Below are positions 1 to 8,221 of a stretch of 64,000 nt of DNA, piece by piece; position 1 is the stretch's first letter, and every line of letters begins with the position of its first letter. The notes under the pieces are model-generated. The model was given only the letters and a program-made list of their open reading frames with translations. It did no database searches and was not told where the DNA came from. A program made the position numbers and the translations under genes. The DNA comes from Streptomyces sp. VRA16 Mangrove soil (lineage in GTDB: Bacteria; Actinomycetota; Actinomycetes; Streptomycetales; Streptomycetaceae), in NCBI RefSeq assembly GCF_017377775.1, contig NZ_JAFVLN010000007.1:124001-188000 (forward strand), read 5' to 3'.

Positions 1-2124
1 GGCGAAGGCGGCCGGCCGGGACCCCGCCTCCTGTTCGACCGTCACCGAGAAGACCTGCTTGGTGACCGCCGTGTCCGGGTTCGAGGTGCGCACGACGCGG
101 CGGCTGCGGGTCACCGTGTCGAGGCGGACCTTGGGGGCGGGGCCCGCGAGCCGGACGTAGCCGACGGAGACGTGCTGTGTGGTGTTCGCCCAGTGGGTCC
201 AGCCGTCGCCCTCGGTCACCGACACCGCGTCACCGGCGGCCGCGATCCGCGCGTCGACCGTCGTCGTCACCGCACGGCCCGCGCCCGGCGCGTCCCCGAC
301 GCCGGCCGACAGGATCACCACCTCGTCGTCGAGGAGGAACCAGGACTTCGTGGCGCGCGCGTTGCGGTACGCGATGAAGTCGTCCGGCAGGATGCCCGCC
401 TGCCGGTCGCGCCAGGGCACGTCGTCCGACTGCACCCAGCCCGCCGCGCCGTACACACCGTCGAGGACCGCCCCGCCCGAGTACGCCTGGGTGGCCGTCG
501 GGAAGTAGACGTAACGGTTCTGGGACTCGGAGGACGCCGTGAAGTTCAGCGGGTGCGACGGGTTGTCGTAGAAGAGCTTGCCGTCGTACAGCTCCGGGAC
601 CGTGCCGCGGTGTTCGACCGGCGCCGTCACCCCCGCCAGGCCGTACGGCGACACGGTCGTGAAGTAGTCGATGCCGAACGCCTGCGTCTGGTCCTGGCCC
701 GACAGGTAGAGGTGGTGGGCGCCGTCGCCCTGGAACCACGGCATCAGGTTCTCGCCGCTCATGTACTCGTACTTGCTGATCCTGCGCGAGCTGCGGGAGA
801 GCGTGAACGCGTAGCCGGGGCGGCGGTGCACCGTGCGGTCCATGGCGTTGAACGCGACCGAGCGGGCCGGGGCGTTGAGGTCGGCGGCCGGCACCGAGGC
901 GTCGGCGAGGACGGCGGTGTAGCGGACGATGCTCAGCGGGGAGACGAACGTCGTCGGGTCGAGGGCCGCGCGGGACGAGGCGCGCAGGTGCTTCACGTAC
1001 GAGGCGAGGGCGGTGGCCTCGGCGCCGGAGGAGAGGGAGGCCAGGTCGACGACGGCCTCCACGACGGTGGCGACGTCGGCGTAGCCGGTGCCGGTGCGGG
1101 AGACCGAGCGGCCCTTGACCGCCTCCATCATCCAGCCCTCGAAGATGAGCGGCGCGAAACCGTCGCGCACCCAGCCGTGGATCGTGGGGAGCAGCGCGTC
1201 GGCGGCCACGAAACCGGTGCCGTCGAGGATCTTCAGCGTCTGCACGACCCGGGTCAGCAGGCCCTTCCCGTACGCGCCCGTGTACGCGACCGACGCGTGC
1301 TGGATGAACGACCCGTCCGCGTAGTAGCCGTCCGTCACCCCGTGCCGGAGGGCGTACGGGTCGACCGTCGCGAAGACCGTGAGCTGGTCGGTCAGCGCCT
1401 TGCGGATGCGGGCCTCGCCCGGCGCACCGCCGGTGACGGCGCCCTGGAGGATGCGGTTCGTGGTGATGTCGGCGAGGTTGGCGCCGGTGTGGAAGCGGGA
1501 GTCGAGGTCGACGTCGCCGTCCTTGCCGTTGCGCAGATACGCGTCCATCGACGCCACGTACGCGGACACGAGGGGGGCGGGGACCTGGTCGCCGAGCAGC
1601 ACCAGCGTGCGGCTGATGTGCTGGGGGATGCCTATCTCCCAGGAGAACCAGTTGCCGTAGTAGCCCTGGGACTGGTCGCCGTAGTAGTGGGTGTGGAGCC
1701 ATTGCAGGCCGTCGACGACCCGGCCCCTTACCGCTGAACTCCCGTACAGATCAGGGGAGACGCCGGGGGTGACGGTCGCCAGCGCGATCTCGTACAGGCG
1801 CTGGTAGGTGGTGGTCAGATTCGGGTCGCTGGTGCCGAGGGGAACGCCGGCGAAGAGTTCGGTGCCTTCACCGGACGCCGCGTCGAGGGCGGCCAGGTTC
1901 GTGCGGGCCGTCCTCTCGGCGGCCGCGACCTTGGCGGCGGTCTCCGGGCGGGAGTTGGCGGCTTCGGTGCCCGCGAAGACGGCGATCGTGTTCGCGAGCA
2001 GCCGCCGCACCCCCTCGGCCGTCTCCGCGGCGCCCGCCGGTCCCACGGGGACGGCGGCCAGTACTCCGCTCGCGGCCAGCACGCTCAGCAGACGTCTGCG
2101 GGTGATGTCCATGCCCGTCAGCAT
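1..2124 (-). CDS. Secreted polysaccharide lyase family 8 (hyaluronate/chondroitin/xanthan lyase type), 3' end outside window
   Basis: Probably cleaves uronate-containing polysaccharide outside the cell by beta-elimination. The first 708 codons lie in the window and the frame stays open at the left edge, so the C-terminus is missing. ATG 2124 is chosen because GGAGG lies 5 nt upstream; an in-frame ATG at 2112 has poor spacing. The N-terminus carries a twin-arginine-like RRR followed by a hydrophobic stretch ending near AGAA, suggesting Tat export. PL8 landmarks: NWFSWEIG near residue 156, an ANLADITTNR segment with the likely catalytic Asn near 220, an IQHASVAYTGAYG segment with likely catalytic His and Tyr near 275-285, and MPWFQGDGAHHLY near 455. 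The family is clear; the exact substrate cannot be read. Confidence 0.9.
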   Translation of the reverse strand, partial: MLTGMDITRRRLLSVLAASGVLAAVPVGPAGAAETAEGVRRLLANTIAVFAGTEAANSRPETAAKVAAAERTARTNLAALDAASGEGTELFAGVPLGTSDPNLTTTYQRLYEIALATVTPGVSPDLYGSSAVRGRVVDGLQWLHTHYYGDQSQGYYGNWFSWEIGIPQHISRTLVLLGDQVPAPLVSAYVASMDAYLRNGKDGDVDLDSRFHTGANLADITTNRILQGAVTGGAPGEARIRKALTDQLTVFATVDPYALRHGVTDGYYADGSFIQHASVAYTGAYGKGLLTRVVQTLKILDGTGFVAADALLPTIHGWVRDGFAPLIFEGWMMEAVKGRSVSRTGTGYADVATVVEAVVDLASLSSGAEATALASYVKHLRASSRAALDPTTFVSPLSIVRYTAVLADASVPAADLNAPARSVAFNAMDRTVHRRPGYAFTLSRSSRRISKYEYMSGENLMPWFQGDGAHHLYLSGQDQTQAFGIDYFTTVSPYGLAGVTAPVEHRGTVPELYDGKLFYDNPSHPLNFTASSESQNRYVYFPTATQAYSGGAVLDGVYGAAGWVQSDDVPWRDRQAGILPDDFIAYRNARATKSWFLLDDEVVILSAGVGDAPGAGRAVTTTVDARIAAAGDAVSVTEGDGWTHWANTTQHVSVGYVRLAGPAPKVRLDTVTRSRRVVRTSNPDTAVTKQVFSVTVEQEAGSRPAAFA

Positions 2125-2403
2125 GAGGCCCTCCAGCCACGCCGACAACCTGCACAACACCCCTTGGTGCACGGTCAGTTGTGCTACCTCCGTGAAGCGG
2201 CCACGGGGGCCGCGGGAGCGTACGCTGGAGGCGGTCCGTGGAACAGGTGTCGCCGTCAGCGCGGCGACACTCTTCCGGCGATCTTCCGGGGCAAGGAGCC
2301 CCCAGCGCCAGCGGCTTTCCCGGCGGGTCCCTGCGCCCGCGACTTCGTGCCGTTGTGCCCGGCCCTGCCGCTCCGCACCGGTGCATCACGCCCTGGATCC
2401 GCC

Positions 2404-2736
2404 ATGCATGGCTATTACGTCGATGACCTCGTTCTCATCACCCCCGTCCAGCACCCCGCAGGTGTCCGCCTGATCGGCCGGCTCATCGGGGCGCACAAGG
2501 TTCCGCTGACCCAGGCGGTTCAGGAACAGAGCCGCGGCTGCCGGGAGGTCGTCGTCGACCTCACCGGGGTCGACTACCTCGCCAACAGCGCCCTGGAGAC
2601 CCTGGTCGCGGTCGCCCGCACCCTCGGCCCGCCCCGGTGTCTCGATGTGCGGGCCCCCGCACGGCTCGGCCTCGGCGAGCGGCTGACCGGGCACGGCTGG
2701 GACGGCGTGGAGACACTGCGCCTCACCCTCGTGTGA
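2404..2736 (+). CDS. STAS-domain protein (anti-sigma-factor antagonist-like)
   Basis: A 110-residue protein with the pattern of a single STAS fold. A beta-strand core (VVVDLTGVDYLANSALETLV, residues about 48-67) carries the region where SpoIIAA-type antagonists have a phosphorylatable Ser/Thr; here Asn-Ser follows the DYLA turn. ATG 2404 is chosen because upstream sequence in this frame has no STAS character. No anti-sigma kinase gene adjoins it, although an ECF sigma gene starts about 100 bases downstream. An 8-bp hairpin (GTGTCGCC/GGCGACAC, 2247-2270) lies upstream. Its partner is unknown, and some Streptomyces STAS proteins of this size have no known role. Confidence 0.7.
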   Translation: MHGYYVDDLVLITPVQHPAGVRLIGRLIGAHKVPLTQAVQEQSRGCREVVVDLTGVDYLANSALETLVAVARTLGPPRCLDVRAPARLGLGERLTGHGWDGVETLRLTLV

Positions 2737-2839
2737 CCCGCTGCCCCAACGGACGCCGGGAGAAGGGAGGTTCGGCCCGCGGCCGGCCGGTGTCGCTTAC
2801 GATCTGCGGGAACTCTCGCGACGGAGGACGGTGCCTGCG

Positions 2840-3787
2840 ATGCTGACGGCGGACGACATCGAGCGGTTCGAGGCGTCCCGGCGCCGCCTGGAAGCCATCG
2901 CCTACCGCATGCTCGGCTCGTCGGCCGAGGCCGAGGACGCCGTGCAGGAGACCTTCCTGCGCTGGCAGGCCGCCGACGTCGCGCGCATCGAGGTGCCCGA
3001 GGCGTGGCTCACCAAGGTGCTGACCAATCTCTGCCTCACCCAGCTCACGTCGGCCCGCGTCCGCCGCGAGACCTATGTGGGCGCGTGGCTGCCGGAGCCG
3101 CTGCTCGCCGGTGACCCGATGCTCGGCCCCGCCGACACCGTCGAGCAGCGCGACTCCGTCTCGTACGCGGTCATGGTCGTCCTGGAGCGGCTGACCCCCA
3201 ACGAGCGGGCGGTGTACGTGCTGCGCGAGGCGTTCACGTACTCCCACCGGGAGATCGCCGAGATCCTCGACATCAGCGAGGCCGCCAGCGCGCAGATCTT
3301 CCACCGCGCCAAGAAGCATGTCGCGGACGGCAGGGCCCGCACCGAGATCGACGGGGCGGCGGCCCGGCGGATCGTCGAGGAGTTCCTCTCGGCCGCCACC
3401 AGCGGGCGGACCGAGCCGCTGGTCGCCCTGCTCACCCAGGACGCCATCGCGATCGGCGACGGCGGCGGGAAGGTGCCGGCGCGGGCGACCGCCTTCGAGG
3501 GCGCGAAGGCGGTCGCCACGTTCATGCGGGGCCTGTTCAAGCCGGGCAAGGCCAAGCGGAACCTGGTCGGCGGCTCGCCCGAGGTGTACGTGTCGGCGGC
3601 CAACGGCTCGGCGGCGATCGTCGCGGTCCTGGACGGCCGGGTCATCGGCGTGATGTGTCCGGAGTTCGGCGCGGACGGTGCCATCGCCGCGTTCCGCAGC
3701 CAGGTCAACCCGGACAAGCTGGAGCGTCTGACGCGCCGGTGGGCGGCCACGGATCACGGGGAGCCGGTGCTGCGCAGCGCCTTCTGA
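2840..3787 (+). CDS. ECF sigma factor of the ECF41/SigJ type with C-terminal SnoaL-like domain
   Basis: RNA polymerase sigma factor that probably directs its neighbouring oxidoreductase gene. Sigma region 2 (AYRMLGSSAEAEDAVQETFL, about residues 18-37) and region 4 (a SHREIAEILDIS helix-turn-helix) are followed by a roughly 120-residue SnoaL-like domain. That domain contains the DGGGK and NPDKL motifs that typify ECF41 and are known to control activity in cis, without a membrane anti-sigma factor. Start: GGAGGA at 2823-2828 is 11 nt before ATG 2840; an in-frame GTG at 2831 is only 2 nt from it and less likely. ECF41 genes usually adjoin carboxymuconolactone decarboxylase, oxidoreductase or epimerase genes, and an oxidoreductase follows here. 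Confidence 0.88.
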   Translation: MLTADDIERFEASRRRLEAIAYRMLGSSAEAEDAVQETFLRWQAADVARIEVPEAWLTKVLTNLCLTQLTSARVRRETYVGAWLPEPLLAGDPMLGPADTVEQRDSVSYAVMVVLERLTPNERAVYVLREAFTYSHREIAEILDISEAASAQIFHRAKKHVADGRARTEIDGAAARRIVEEFLSAATSGRTEPLVALLTQDAIAIGDGGGKVPARATAFEGAKAVATFMRGLFKPGKAKRNLVGGSPEVYVSAANGSAAIVAVLDGRVIGVMCPEFGADGAIAAFRSQVNPDKLERLTRRWAATDHGEPVLRSAF

Positions 3788-3811
3788 GCCCGCCGGGCGT
3801 GGGGTGACGGG

Positions 3812-3849
3812 CGTCACACCGGGCCGGTGTCAGGAATCGGCGGGCTGTC
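3812..3849 (+). promoter_or_regulatory. Possible ECF41-type promoter elements upstream of the oxidoreductase gene
   Basis: CGTCACA (3812-3818) and TGTCAGG (3828-3834) resemble the TGTCACA -35 element reported for ECF41 promoters. A TGTC at 3846-3849 could be part of a -10 element, but spacing from either upstream element is not the usual 16-17 nt. It is reported only because position and gene context fit. Confidence 0.25.
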
Positions 3850-3905
3850 CGGTTCAGGTGTCGAACCCGCCCGGAACGGGGCGGCACGAGCCACAGGAGC
3901 CCGCC

Positions 3906-5105
3906 ATGCACCAGCAGCACCGCATCGTCGTCCTCGGCGCCGGCTACACCGGAGCCACCGCCGCCGGCCGGCTGGCCAAGCGGCTGCACGGGGACGACGT
4001 CCGCATCACCCTCGTCAACGCGGAGCCGGACTTCGTCGAGCGGGTCCGCATGCACCAGCTCGCGGCGGGCCAGGAGCTGAAGGCCCGCCCCTTCGCCGAG
4101 ATGTTCCGGGGCACGGGCGTCGAGCTGCGGCTCGGGCACGTCACGGCCGTCGACGCCGAGCGCCGCACGGTCGCGGTCACCGACCGGGACGGCGCCGAGG
4201 CCGAGCTCGCGTACGACACGCTCGTCTACGCCCTCGGCAGCGCCTGGGACGACCACGGTGTCCCCGGGGCCGACCGGTACGCCCACCAGATCGCGAGCCG
4301 CCCGGGCGCGCTGCGGCTGCGCGAGCGGCTGGCCGCGCTGGGTGCCGGGCAGCCGGTGGTCGTGGTCGGCGGGGGCCTGACCGGTCTGGAGGCCGCGACC
4401 GAGATCGCCGAGGCCCGCCCGGACCTCGACGTCGCGCTCGTCGCCCGCGGCGGCCTCGGCGACTGGCTCTCCGACAAGGGCCGCGCCCACCTGCGCAAGG
4501 TCGTCGACCGGCTCGGCATCACGGTCCACGAGAACGCGGCGGTGACGGAGGTCGGGCAGACGCGGGTGTCCCTGGACGGCCGGGAGTCCATCCCCTCCGC
4601 GGCCACCGTGTGGACCACCGGCTTCGCCGTCCACCCGATCGCGAAGGCCACCACCCTGGAGGTCTCGGACACCGGGCAGATCGTCGTCGACCGCACCATG
4701 CGCTCCGTCTCGCACCCCGAGGTCTACGCCATCGGAGACGCGGCCCTGGTGGAGGGCCCCGGCGGCCAGCCGCTGCGGATGTCCTGCGCCTCGGGCGTTC
4801 CCACCGCCTGGCAGGCCGCCGACGCCCTCGCGGCCCGCCTGACGGGCACGAAGGTCCCGACCGTGCCGATCCGCTACTTCAACCAGTGCGTCTCGCTCGG
4901 CCGCAAGGAGGGCCTCATCCAGTACGTGACCGCGGACGACCGCGCCAAGGCCGCGGTCCTGACCGGCCGCACCGCCGCTCTCTACAAGGAGATCATCTGC
5001 AAGGGCGCGGCCTGGGGCGTCGCCCACCCGACGGTCGGCACGGTGGCCCGGCGCCGCCGGGTGCGGGCCGCCGCCGCGCGGCCGGTGTCCGAGCCGGCCG
5101 CGTGA
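3906..5105 (+). CDS. FAD-dependent NAD(P)H oxidoreductase (NDH-2-like)
   Basis: A 399-residue flavoprotein, probably transferring electrons from NAD(P)H to a quinone or small acceptor. An N-terminal dinucleotide-binding motif (VVLGAGYTGATAA, residues 7-19), a second one (VVVVGGGLTGLEAATEIA, about 152-169) and the C-terminal FAD motif with YAIGDAA (about 275-281) give the classic two-dinucleotide-binding fold. ATG 3906 follows CACAGGAG with good spacing. It lies 118 bp downstream of the ECF41 sigma gene on the same strand and is the likely oxidoreductase partner of that sigma factor. The physiological substrate is not evident. No membrane anchor is seen at the C-terminus, unlike typical respiratory NDH-2. 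Confidence 0.85.
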   Translation: MHQQHRIVVLGAGYTGATAAGRLAKRLHGDDVRITLVNAEPDFVERVRMHQLAAGQELKARPFAEMFRGTGVELRLGHVTAVDAERRTVAVTDRDGAEAELAYDTLVYALGSAWDDHGVPGADRYAHQIASRPGALRLRERLAALGAGQPVVVVGGGLTGLEAATEIAEARPDLDVALVARGGLGDWLSDKGRAHLRKVVDRLGITVHENAAVTEVGQTRVSLDGRESIPSAATVWTTGFAVHPIAKATTLEVSDTGQIVVDRTMRSVSHPEVYAIGDAALVEGPGGQPLRMSCASGVPTAWQAADALAARLTGTKVPTVPIRYFNQCVSLGRKEGLIQYVTADDRAKAAVLTGRTAALYKEIICKGAAWGVAHPTVGTVARRRRVRAAAARPVSEPAA

Positions 5106-5122
5106 CCTGCGCCGCACGGCCC

Positions 5123-6751
5123 TCAGGCCGGCAGCCGCTCCAGGAGCGCCGCGAAGTCGGTGTCCGGCGGCAGGGTGCCGAAGGCGAGGCCCTGGTCGCC
5201 GGCCAGCCGGGAGGCGCAGAACGCGTCCGCGACCGCGGCGGGCGCGTGGCGGACGAGGAGAGAGCCCTGGAGGACGAGGGCCGCCCGCTCGATGACGCGG
5301 CGGGCGCGCAGCGGGGCGTCCTCGGTGAGGACCAGCTGCTCCTTCAGCTCCCGCCAGGCGGCGTCGAGCCGGCGGTCCGCGCCGGACGCCGCCTCGATCT
5401 CCGTACGGAACGCCTCCAGGGACTGCGGCTCGCGGGCCAGGGCGCGCAGCATGTCGAGGGCGTTGACGTTTCCCGACCCCTCCCAGATGCCGTTGAGCGG
5501 CGCCTCCCGGTACAGCCGCGGCATCCCTGACGCCTCGTCATAACCGTTGCCGCCGAGGCATTCCAGGGCCTCGGCCACGATCGCGGGCTGCCGTTTGCAC
5601 ACCCAGTACTTGGAGACGGCGGTGGCCAGCCGCAGGAACTCCCGCTCGCCCCGGTCGGCGGCGCCCGCGAGCCGCAGCCCGAGGGTGGTCGCGGCCTCGG
5701 ACTCCAGGCTCAGATCGGCGAGCACGTTGCGCATCAGCGGCTGGTCGATCAGCTTCGCCCCGAAGACCGAGCGGTGGCGGGTGTGGTGGGCGGCCTGCGC
5801 GAGCGCCTCCCGGATGTGGCCGGCCGAGCCGAGGACGCAGTCGAGCCGGGTCATCGTCACCATGTCGATGATGGTGCGCACGCCCTTGCCCTCGTCGCCG
5901 ACGAGCCAGGCCACGGTGTCGTCGAACTCGGGCTCGCTGGAGGCGTTCGAGCGGTTGCCGAGCTTGTCCTTCAGGCGCTGGATGCGGAAGGTGTTGCGGC
6001 TGCCGTCGGGCAGGACACGGGGCACCAGGAAACAGGAGAGCCCGCCGGGCGCCTGCGCCAGGACCAGGAAGAGGTCGTTCATCGGGGCGCTGGTGAACCA
6101 CTTGTGGCCGCGCAGCCGCCAGCTGCCGTCCGGCTGCTCGGCGGCGGTCGTCGTGTTCGCCCGTACGTCGGTGCCGCCCTGCTTCTCCGTCATGCCCATC
6201 CCGGCGAGCAGCCCGCGCTTGGTGGTGGGGGTGCGCAGGCCCGGGTCGTAGACCGTCGACGTGAGCAACGGCTCGTAGACCTTGGCGAGTTCGGGGGAGC
6301 GGCGCAGCGCGGGGATCACGGCGTACGTCATCGAGACCGGGCACATGTGGCCCTGCTCCATCATCGTCGCCACCATGAACGTCGCGGCCCGCGCGACATG
6401 GGCGCCCGGCCGCTCGTCCGCCCACGCCGAGCCGGCCGCGCCCGCACCGACGGTGGCGGTCATCAGGGAGTGGTACGCCGGGTGGAAGTCCACCTCGTCG
6501 ATCCGGTTCCCGTACCGGTCGTGGGTGCGCAGTTCGGGCTCGAAGCGGTTGGCCTGGTCGGCCCACTCCCGTGCCTCCGCGCTGCCCACGACCTTGCCGA
6601 AGGCGTGCAGGTCGTCGAGGTGCCAGGCCGCGCCCTCACGGCGTACGCCCTCCAGGAGCACCGCGTCGTCGGCGGCGTCGTGGCCGGTCAGCGGCGGGGC
6701 CTGGTTGGTGACGTCGTGCGTCACGGCGGTGGGACGACTGGTCACGGTCAT
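5123..6751 (-). CDS. AidB-like acyl-CoA dehydrogenase family protein
   Basis: A 542-residue flavoprotein, matching the length of E. coli AidB (about 541) rather than ordinary acyl-CoA dehydrogenases (about 380). Motifs include GMGMTEKQGGTDVRANTT (near 185), the flavin/substrate region, an RSVFGAKLIDQPLMRN segment, ECLGGNGYDEASGMPRLYREAP and NGIWEGSGNVNALDMLRAL. AidB proteins bind DNA and are linked to alkylation stress; their true substrate is debated. ATG 6751 has AAGGAG 7 nt upstream and overlaps the stop of the upstream TetR gene by 4 bp (ATGA), indicating translational coupling and probable control by that repressor. Confidence 0.88.
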   Translation of the reverse strand: MTVTSRPTAVTHDVTNQAPPLTGHDAADDAVLLEGVRREGAAWHLDDLHAFGKVVGSAEAREWADQANRFEPELRTHDRYGNRIDEVDFHPAYHSLMTATVGAGAAGSAWADERPGAHVARAATFMVATMMEQGHMCPVSMTYAVIPALRRSPELAKVYEPLLTSTVYDPGLRTPTTKRGLLAGMGMTEKQGGTDVRANTTTAAEQPDGSWRLRGHKWFTSAPMNDLFLVLAQAPGGLSCFLVPRVLPDGSRNTFRIQRLKDKLGNRSNASSEPEFDDTVAWLVGDEGKGVRTIIDMVTMTRLDCVLGSAGHIREALAQAAHHTRHRSVFGAKLIDQPLMRNVLADLSLESEAATTLGLRLAGAADRGEREFLRLATAVSKYWVCKRQPAIVAEALECLGGNGYDEASGMPRLYREAPLNGIWEGSGNVNALDMLRALAREPQSLEAFRTEIEAASGADRRLDAAWRELKEQLVLTEDAPLRARRVIERAALVLQGSLLVRHAPAAVADAFCASRLAGDQGLAFGTLPPDTDFAALLERLPA

Positions 6752-7392
6752 GCGGGGGCTCCTTCGGGTGCGCGTGGGTTGCCGGTGGCGGGGGCGGCGC
6801 CCGCGCAGCGCAGCACGGTCGCGGTGAGGTCGGTGATCAGGTCGTCGGGCGCGGTGCCGTCGGGGGTGCCCAGCGGGTACGCGAGCACCTCGCCGACCGC
6901 GCCGGTGAGCGCGGCGGCGGTGATCTCGCTCTTCTGCGGCGGCAGTCGACCCGCCGTGATGCCCTCGCGCACCACGTCGGCGAAGAGCGCGCGATATCGG
7001 CGCCGGAAGTCGAGCCGCTCGGCGCCGACCGCCGGCTCGGCGGGGGCCGCGAGCAGCGCGTAGGCCAGACCGCGGTTCTCCAGGGCGCGGCGCGCGAACA
7101 CCTCGACGCCGTGCGCCAGCCGCTCGACGGGGTCGCCGGGGCCGTGCAGCACCTCGTCGAGCACCGCCACCTCGTGGCCCGCGGCCCGCCGGAAGACCTC
7201 CACGGCGAGCGCGGCCTTGGACGGGAAGTGCTGGTAGACGGAGCCCGCCGCGATCCCGGCCGAATCGGCGACCGCCGTCACGGACGCCTGCGCCCAGCCC
7301 ACTTCGGCCACGACGGCGGTGGCACAGGCGATCAGGTGCTCCCGTGCGGCTTCGAGACGGCGCAGTTCGGCGGGGGTCTTGCGGTAGGCCAT
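6748..7392 (-). CDS. TetR-family repressor coupled to the AidB-like gene
   Basis: A 214-residue regulator. The N-terminal HTH (AVADSAGIAAGSVYQHFPSK, about residues 35-54) is typical of TetR; the C-terminal part is a variable all-helical ligand domain. The start is taken as the ATG at 7392 because residues before it are not conserved-looking, and the MAYRKTPAELRRLEAAREHLI opening is typical. The last codons overlap the acyl-CoA dehydrogenase start by 4 bp, so the two form an operon. A palindrome immediately upstream (7395-7420) is the likely autoregulatory operator. The ligand is unknown, perhaps an acyl-CoA or an alkylating or lipophilic compound. Confidence 0.88.
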   Translation of the reverse strand: MAYRKTPAELRRLEAAREHLIACATAVVAEVGWAQASVTAVADSAGIAAGSVYQHFPSKAALAVEVFRRAAGHEVAVLDEVLHGPGDPVERLAHGVEVFARRALENRGLAYALLAAPAEPAVGAERLDFRRRYRALFADVVREGITAGRLPPQKSEITAAALTGAVGEVLAYPLGTPDGTAPDDLITDLTATVLRCAGAAPATGNPRAPEGAPA

Positions 7393-7394
7393 GC

Positions 7395-7420
7395 AAGCAG
7401 TGAACCACCATTCAGAGCTT
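7395..7420. promoter_or_regulatory. Candidate TetR operator in the divergent tetR-tetR intergenic region
   Basis: An imperfect palindrome with arms AAGCAGTGAA and TTCAGAGCTT (8 of 10 positions complementary) around CCACCA, containing a perfect TGAA-N6-TTCA core. It starts 3 bp upstream of the minus-strand tetR start codon and lies 44 bp from the plus-strand tetR start at 7464. Position and symmetry fit a TetR dimer site. Which of the two regulators binds it cannot be told. Confidence 0.55.
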
Positions 7421-7463
7421 GACGCCATGGTCTGCCCGCGGCCCGTCCGCGTAGGGTCGCGGC

Positions 7464-8078
7464 ATGGCGGACGATCAGTCGGGGGAGCAGGCGCGGCGCG
7501 GGCCGGTCAGGCGCGGGCCCGGACGGCCGCGCCAGGAGCACGTCACCCGGGCCGTCCTCGACGCCGTGGTGGAGCTCGTCGCGGAGCGCGGCATGGGCGC
7601 GCTGACCATGGACGCCGTCGCGGCCCGCGCCGGGGTGAGCAAGCCCGCCATGTACCGGCGCTGGCCCACCAAGCAGGACCTCGTCATCGCCGCCGCCGAG
7701 TCCCGGATCGGCCCGCTGACCGTGCCCGACATGGGTGACTTCCGCGCCGAGCTGCGCGCGGTGCTCACCACGCGCATGAACGCCTACCGGCAGCCCGGCA
7801 TCGACCGCCTCCTCGCCGGCGTGATCGGCGCCTCGGCCGAGGAGGGCGCGGTCCGTGAGGCGTTCCACGCGTACACGGCGCGGGTGATGAGCGAGACCCG
7901 GCACGTCCTGGAGCGCGGCATCGCGCGCGGTGACGTGCGCCCGGACGTGGACCTGTCCGCCGCCACGACGCTGGTCGCCTCGTCGATGGTGTTCCGCATG
8001 GTCGCCGAGCAGCGGATGCCGGACGAGCAGCTGGTGGCGTCGGTGGCCGAGCTGATCGGGCGCGCCGTCGGGGTGTAG
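7464..8078 (+). CDS. TetR-family transcriptional regulator
   Basis: A 204-residue regulator divergent from the previous tetR. The HTH (AVAARAGVSKPAMYRRWPTKQ, about residues 52-71) has the AMYRRWPTK recognition-helix pattern of the TetR subgroup with a TetR_C_16/C_11-like C-terminal domain. The first 22 residues are an Arg/Gly/Pro-rich tail (RRGPVRRGPGRPRQ) common in this subgroup and probably making minor-groove contacts. It precedes the dioxygenase-transporter-aldehyde dehydrogenase operon on the same strand by 143 bp and may regulate it, but no evidence beyond proximity is visible. Confidence 0.87.
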   Translation: MADDQSGEQARRGPVRRGPGRPRQEHVTRAVLDAVVELVAERGMGALTMDAVAARAGVSKPAMYRRWPTKQDLVIAAAESRIGPLTVPDMGDFRAELRAVLTTRMNAYRQPGIDRLLAGVIGASAEEGAVREAFHAYTARVMSETRHVLERGIARGDVRPDVDLSAATTLVASSMVFRMVAEQRMPDEQLVASVAELIGRAVGV

Positions 8079-8163
8079 CCCCCGGGGCCTTCGCGTGCTC
8101 GTCCCGGCCGGGCCGCCCTCCTGAAATCAATCCCCTCCCAGCCCTTGCCCCGCCGCATCCCAA

Positions 8164-8189
8164 TATCGATACTGCCGGTTACGTAATAG
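8164..8189. promoter_or_regulatory. Two short palindromes in front of the dioxygenase operon
   Basis: TATCGATA (8164-8171) and TTACGTAA (8179-8186) are perfect 8-bp palindromes in an unusually AT-rich patch 36-58 bp before the dioxygenase start. TAATAG (8184-8189) could serve as a -10 hexamer. They may form the promoter/operator for the operon; no known regulator consensus is recognised. Confidence 0.35.
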
Positions 8190-8221
8190 CGTCACTCGTC
8201 TCGCTGTGGGGAGCACCGCCC

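Noticed and set aside
172..1737. A 521-codon plus-strand frame within the PL8 lyase
   Set aside because: The minus strand carries continuous PL8 motifs through the whole region; the plus frame has no recognisable domain and no ribosome site.
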